Shown here: piece by piece, positions 61,184-64,000 of the stretch
How positions within the stretch are numbered: position 1 is the stretch's first letter
How the letters are laid out: every line of letters begins with the position of its first letter
Assembly (NCBI GenBank): GCA_018857735.1
Contig: JABMCL010002514.1
Location: forward strand, 37,501 to 101,500
DNA from: Alviniconcha marisindica
Taxonomy: Eukaryota > Mollusca > Gastropoda > Provannidae
DNA length: 64,000 nucleotides
Reading direction: 5' to 3'
The notes under the pieces: generated by a model
The model's input: the letters and a program-made list of their open reading frames with translations, nothing else
Databases searched by the model: none
What the model was told of the DNA's origin: nothing
Position numbers and translations under genes: made by a program

Positions 61184-61434
61184 GATAATAATAATAATAG
61201 ATAACTTTTGTATAGCGCTATTCTCTGGTGTACCCAAACTCACTGCGCTTTACAGCATTCTCCAACATTTTCTAAGTTTCACAAACATAATACATATAAT
61301 TATGACAACTAACAATGTATAATATACAAGTACATGTGCCATATGAGAAACAGCAATATATAAAGAAAATGAATCATTATATTACTACCTACCCATAATT
61401 CCATCTCTCCCAGTCCCCACCCCCGCCCCCAACT

Positions 61435-61467
<33 letters not shown>

Positions 61468-61757
61468 ATATGAAACAGGTAGCGGCTGGCATGTACAAAT
61501 CAATCAGAAGGCTTGGCGGAAGAAATGCGTTTTTAGGTTAACTTTGAAAGTTGGGAGGGAGGGAGAAGCTCTCAGGTCGGCCCACAGCAAATTCCAGACA
61601 GTCGGAGCAATGTAACCAAAAGAACGTTCACCGAAGGTTTTCAGGTTTGTTTTTTAATTTTGAGCAGTCTTTCTGTCGAAGAACGAAGGGAGCGCGTTGG
61701 TTGATATGTGCATAGAGAAGAAGACAGGTATGGCGGAAGAGTGCCGTCAAAGTGACG
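61184..61757 (-). mobile_element. LINE-like 3' end inserted into the 300-bp array
   Basis: The array unit breaks at GAAACGTTGA and resumes with GGTAGATCTTAACGG. The insert, read on the minus strand, ends with AGCGCAGTGAGTTTGGGTAC, GAGAATAGCGCTATAC and a (TTA)n tail, the arrangement of a non-LTR 3' end. It contains a (CA)n tract at 61436-61465. No open frame remains. The end motif is shared with the tail of SINE family 2. Confidence 0.6.
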
Positions 61758-62082
61758 GAAAGCGATTGGTAGATCTTAACGGTTAATCGGAATGAAAGTC
61801 TGAAAATGAACAGGTAGGGTCATGAACGGGTACATCTATGGGCAGGTACACAAGTAGTTGTGGTGACAGTTAGGTCTTTGTTGTTAGACGAAGGAAAAGC
61901 ATGAGGGTAAACAGGTAAATTTATTTTCGGGTGGATCTGTGCGTAGGTATCCCAGTAGACGAGTTGAAAGGTCATTGTGCAGGTTATGCCGAAAAATAAG
62001 AAATAAACTGAACAGGTATAGTGATGAACAGGTACGTCTGTGGACATGTAGAACAGTAGAAACGTTGACGGGTAGATCTTAA

Positions 62083-62865
62083 AGTAAAAGTCCAAGGTTT
62101 TTAAGTATGCAAAATGACCATCGAATTGATTGACAAATGAGTCACTAGTTTCAGATTTAATGAAATAAACAAAAATTTTTTTTGTTTAATTGGGTTTTTA
62201 ATCGATTTTATTTTCTGTAGACTTTCCCGGAAGTGACGTCAGTCTGGGGAGTTAGTGCGGTTGCCATCTTAGATTCTTCAGTAAACTGTGTATGCGTGTG
62301 GTCGACAAAAAAGTTAAATATACCGGCCTACTGTGTTGCCGCGAACTGTAACAATTCGCAGACGACCCCAGGTATAACAATGCACGAGCTCCCACGCAAT
62401 CGACCCGCAGTGAGGCGAAAGTGGATTAAATTTATACAGTTCAAACGAGCTGACTTTCTTGCTGCGCCGCATCACGCCCATTTGTGTAGCGAGCACTTCA
62501 GTGAGTGAGATTTCGCAAACTCCATGGAATACCGCATGGGGTTTGCTGACACGATGTTCCGGTACTCTCAAAATCCTGCCCGACAGACTCAAACTAATAC
62601 GGCTGTATTCTTGTGGGTCTCTCGGGCAGAGTATCAGTTTCGTCTTCGGAGCTCGAGTTGGCCATTTTGCAGCGACTCCCCAGAGTGACGTAGTAGGCAT
62701 ATGGTCACGTGATTTGGGCGTCATGGCGACGCTTTCGGTACGACAGAAAATGCCTTTTTTTCGTGCATTTATAACCCTCAGATCACAGTTTCACCTACAT
62801 CATTGTTCTCAGCGAGCTTTAACGGAAATCGTGTCCAAAATCACCCCTAACCTTGGACTTGTCCT
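62083..62865 (+). mobile_element. 783-bp TTAA-flanked DNA transposon with THAP domain
   Basis: The insertion into the 300-bp array has terminal inverted repeats AGTAAAAGTCCAAGG and CCTTGGACTTGTCCT and is flanked by TTAA on both sides (62079-62082 and 62866-62869). TTAA duplication together with a THAP-type domain suggests the Kolobok superfamily; piggyBac also uses TTAA. The element is too short for a complete transposase and appears internally deleted. Confidence 0.75.
62320..62508 (+). pseudogene. THAP zinc-finger domain of transposon, start codon lost
   Basis: The frame reads PAYCVAANCNN, then MHELPRNRPAVRRKWIKF and HLCSEHFSE. This fits the C2CH THAP finger (C-x4-C, then C-x2-H) with the conserved LP and W. 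The expected start is ATA at 62320, where the related copy at 54505 has ATG. The frame ends shortly after the domain. THAP fingers bind DNA; in transposases they recognise the element ends. Confidence 0.7.
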
Positions 62866-63837
62866 TTAAGGGTTATCAGAAAGACTGTATGAAAATGAAC
62901 ACGTAGGGTTATGAACGGGTACATCTATGGGCAGGCACACAAGTAGTTGTGGAGACAGGTAGGTCTTTGTGGTTAGACGGAAGAGAAGCATGAAGGTAAA
63001 CAAGTGAATTTAGAAGAAATAAACTGAACAGGTATAGTGATGAACAGGTACATATGTGGACATGTAGAACAGTAGAAACGTTGACGGGTAGATCTTAACG
63101 GTTATCAGAATGAAAGTGAAAATGAACAAGTAGGGTCATGAACGGGTACATCTATGGGCAGGTACACAAGTAGTTGTGGAGACAGGTAGGTCTTTATGGT
63201 TAGACGAAAGAGAAGCATGAGGGTAAACAGGTAAATTTATTTTCGGGTGGATCTGTGTGTAGGTACCGCAGTAGACGAGTTGAAATGAAAAGGTCATTGT
63301 GCAGGTTATGCCGAAAAAGAAGAAATAAACTGAACTCATCTACTGATGAAAAGGTACATCTGTGGACATGTAGAAACGTTGACGGGTAGATCTTAACGGT
63401 TAATCTGAATGAAAGTATCAAATCAACAGGTAGGGTCATGAACGGGTACATCTATGGGCATGTACACAAGTAGTTGTGGTGACAGGTAGGTCTTTGTGGT
63501 TAGACGAAAGAGAAGCATGAAAATAATCAGGTAGATTTATTTTCGGGTACGTCTGTGTGTATGTAGCCCAGTCGATGAGTTGAAGGGTAATTGTGCATGA
63601 AGTTATGCCCGAAAGAAAGAATTAAACTGAGCAGGCATACTGATGAACGGCTATATCTGTGGACATGTAGAGCAATAGAAACGTTGATGGGTAGATCTTA
63701 GCGGCTAATCTGAATAGAAGTATGAAAATTAACATGCACGGCCATGAACGGGTGCGTCTATGGGCATGTAAAGGAATAGTAGAGTCAAGAACTTATCCAG
63801 ATCTAAGTCCTTTCAGGGCCTCTGCGATCTGTTTCGG

Positions 63838-63996
63838 ATGATAGAATGTTTTGCATTCCCACCTTCAAAAGAAGACAGCACAGTGGGTGTGCCTTCTGCT
63901 GAACAAATCTGGAATTCTCTTCCATTCGTTCTCTGTCACAGCCCTTCCCTCCCTGCCTTCCAAACTAGTCTTGATGAAGCCTTGATGAAGTCTTGA
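63838..63996 (+). pseudogene. C-terminal fragment of a LINE reverse transcriptase protein
   Basis: The translation contains SAEQIWNSLPF and PSLPAFQTSLDEALM before a TGA. This matches the usual C-terminus of CR1/Jockey-type proteins (a WNSLP motif, then a short helix). It ends in a short TTGATGAAG-type repeat at the window edge. Confidence 0.6.
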
Positions 63997-64000
63997 TGAA

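Larger units (their letters stand above)
57960..63780. repeat. Satellite-like array, ~300-bp unit
   Basis: About 17 units share the order GGTAGGGTCATGAACGGGTA, CACAAGTAGTTGTGGTGACA, GGTAGGTCTTTGTGGTTAGA, TTTATTTTCGGGTGGATCTG, GATGAGTTGAAAGGTCATTG, GAACAGGTACATCTGTGGAC and GACGGGTAGATCTTAACGGT. The last anchor occurs near 58470, 58771, 58979, 59350, 59631, 59936, 60235, 60578, 60880, 61770, 62070, 63088, 63383 and 63691, so spacing is close to 300 except at deletions and insertions. Within units, GGTAAAT/GGTAGGT steps recur every 30-60 bp, suggesting the unit grew from a shorter repeat. Confidence 0.9.

Noticed and set aside
60593..61243. 216-codon minus-strand frame with TCSVYFFFFGITC-like repeats
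   Set aside because: The same peptide recurs in every 300-bp array unit with shifts and stops; it follows from unit length, not selection that I can show.

Overview
The window is repeat-rich genomic DNA from a metazoan. Genes are split into short exons by GT-AG introns, non-coding DNA dominates, and there are several SINE, LINE and cut-and-paste element families plus very long (CA)n tracts. A LINE carrying a 2A-like motif and short stem-loop inserts of the type common in molluscs point to a mollusc, perhaps a gastropod. That placement is inference, not proof.

Only two protein-coding genes are confidently recognised, and they lie head to head. UBE2G1, a ubiquitin-conjugating E2 enzyme, is on the minus strand in 5 exons (24489 down to 18743) and gives an intact 168-residue protein. 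THOC5, a subunit of the THO/TREX mRNA export complex, is on the plus strand in 17 confident exons (25743-42437) with 652 codons recovered; one N-terminal exon is not securely found. Their start codons are about 1.25 kb apart. A third possible gene is represented only by a first coding exon at 47363-47497 that would encode a short membrane anchor.

Layout. 1-12200: microsatellites, minisatellites, two tRNA-derived SINE families, a roughly 1.3-kb element with inverted subterminal repeats (8817-10136), a foldback element (2700-2912) and LINE tails. 12200-18740: mostly unassigned, probably partly UBE2G1 3' UTR. 18743-42437: the two genes. 42440-50060: minisatellites, SINEs and the orphan exon. 50081-53129: a decayed minus-strand LINE with reverse transcriptase. 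53400-53600: a cluster of tandem palindromes. 54224-55080: a decayed THAP-domain transposon. 57960-63780: an array of roughly 300-bp tandem repeats interrupted by three separate insertions (a 58-bp stem-loop insert, a LINE tail and a TTAA-flanked THAP element).

The most unusual signal is that many tandem repeats inside the two genes are copies of the gene's own exon-intron junctions. Six junction regions in THOC5 and one in UBE2G1 have been locally duplicated, in one case into a nine-unit minisatellite, so true splice sites sit beside decoys. A second notable signal is a family of roughly 50-60-bp stem-loop inserts, four of them with 7-15-bp target-site duplications, which would make them extremely small retroposon-like elements.
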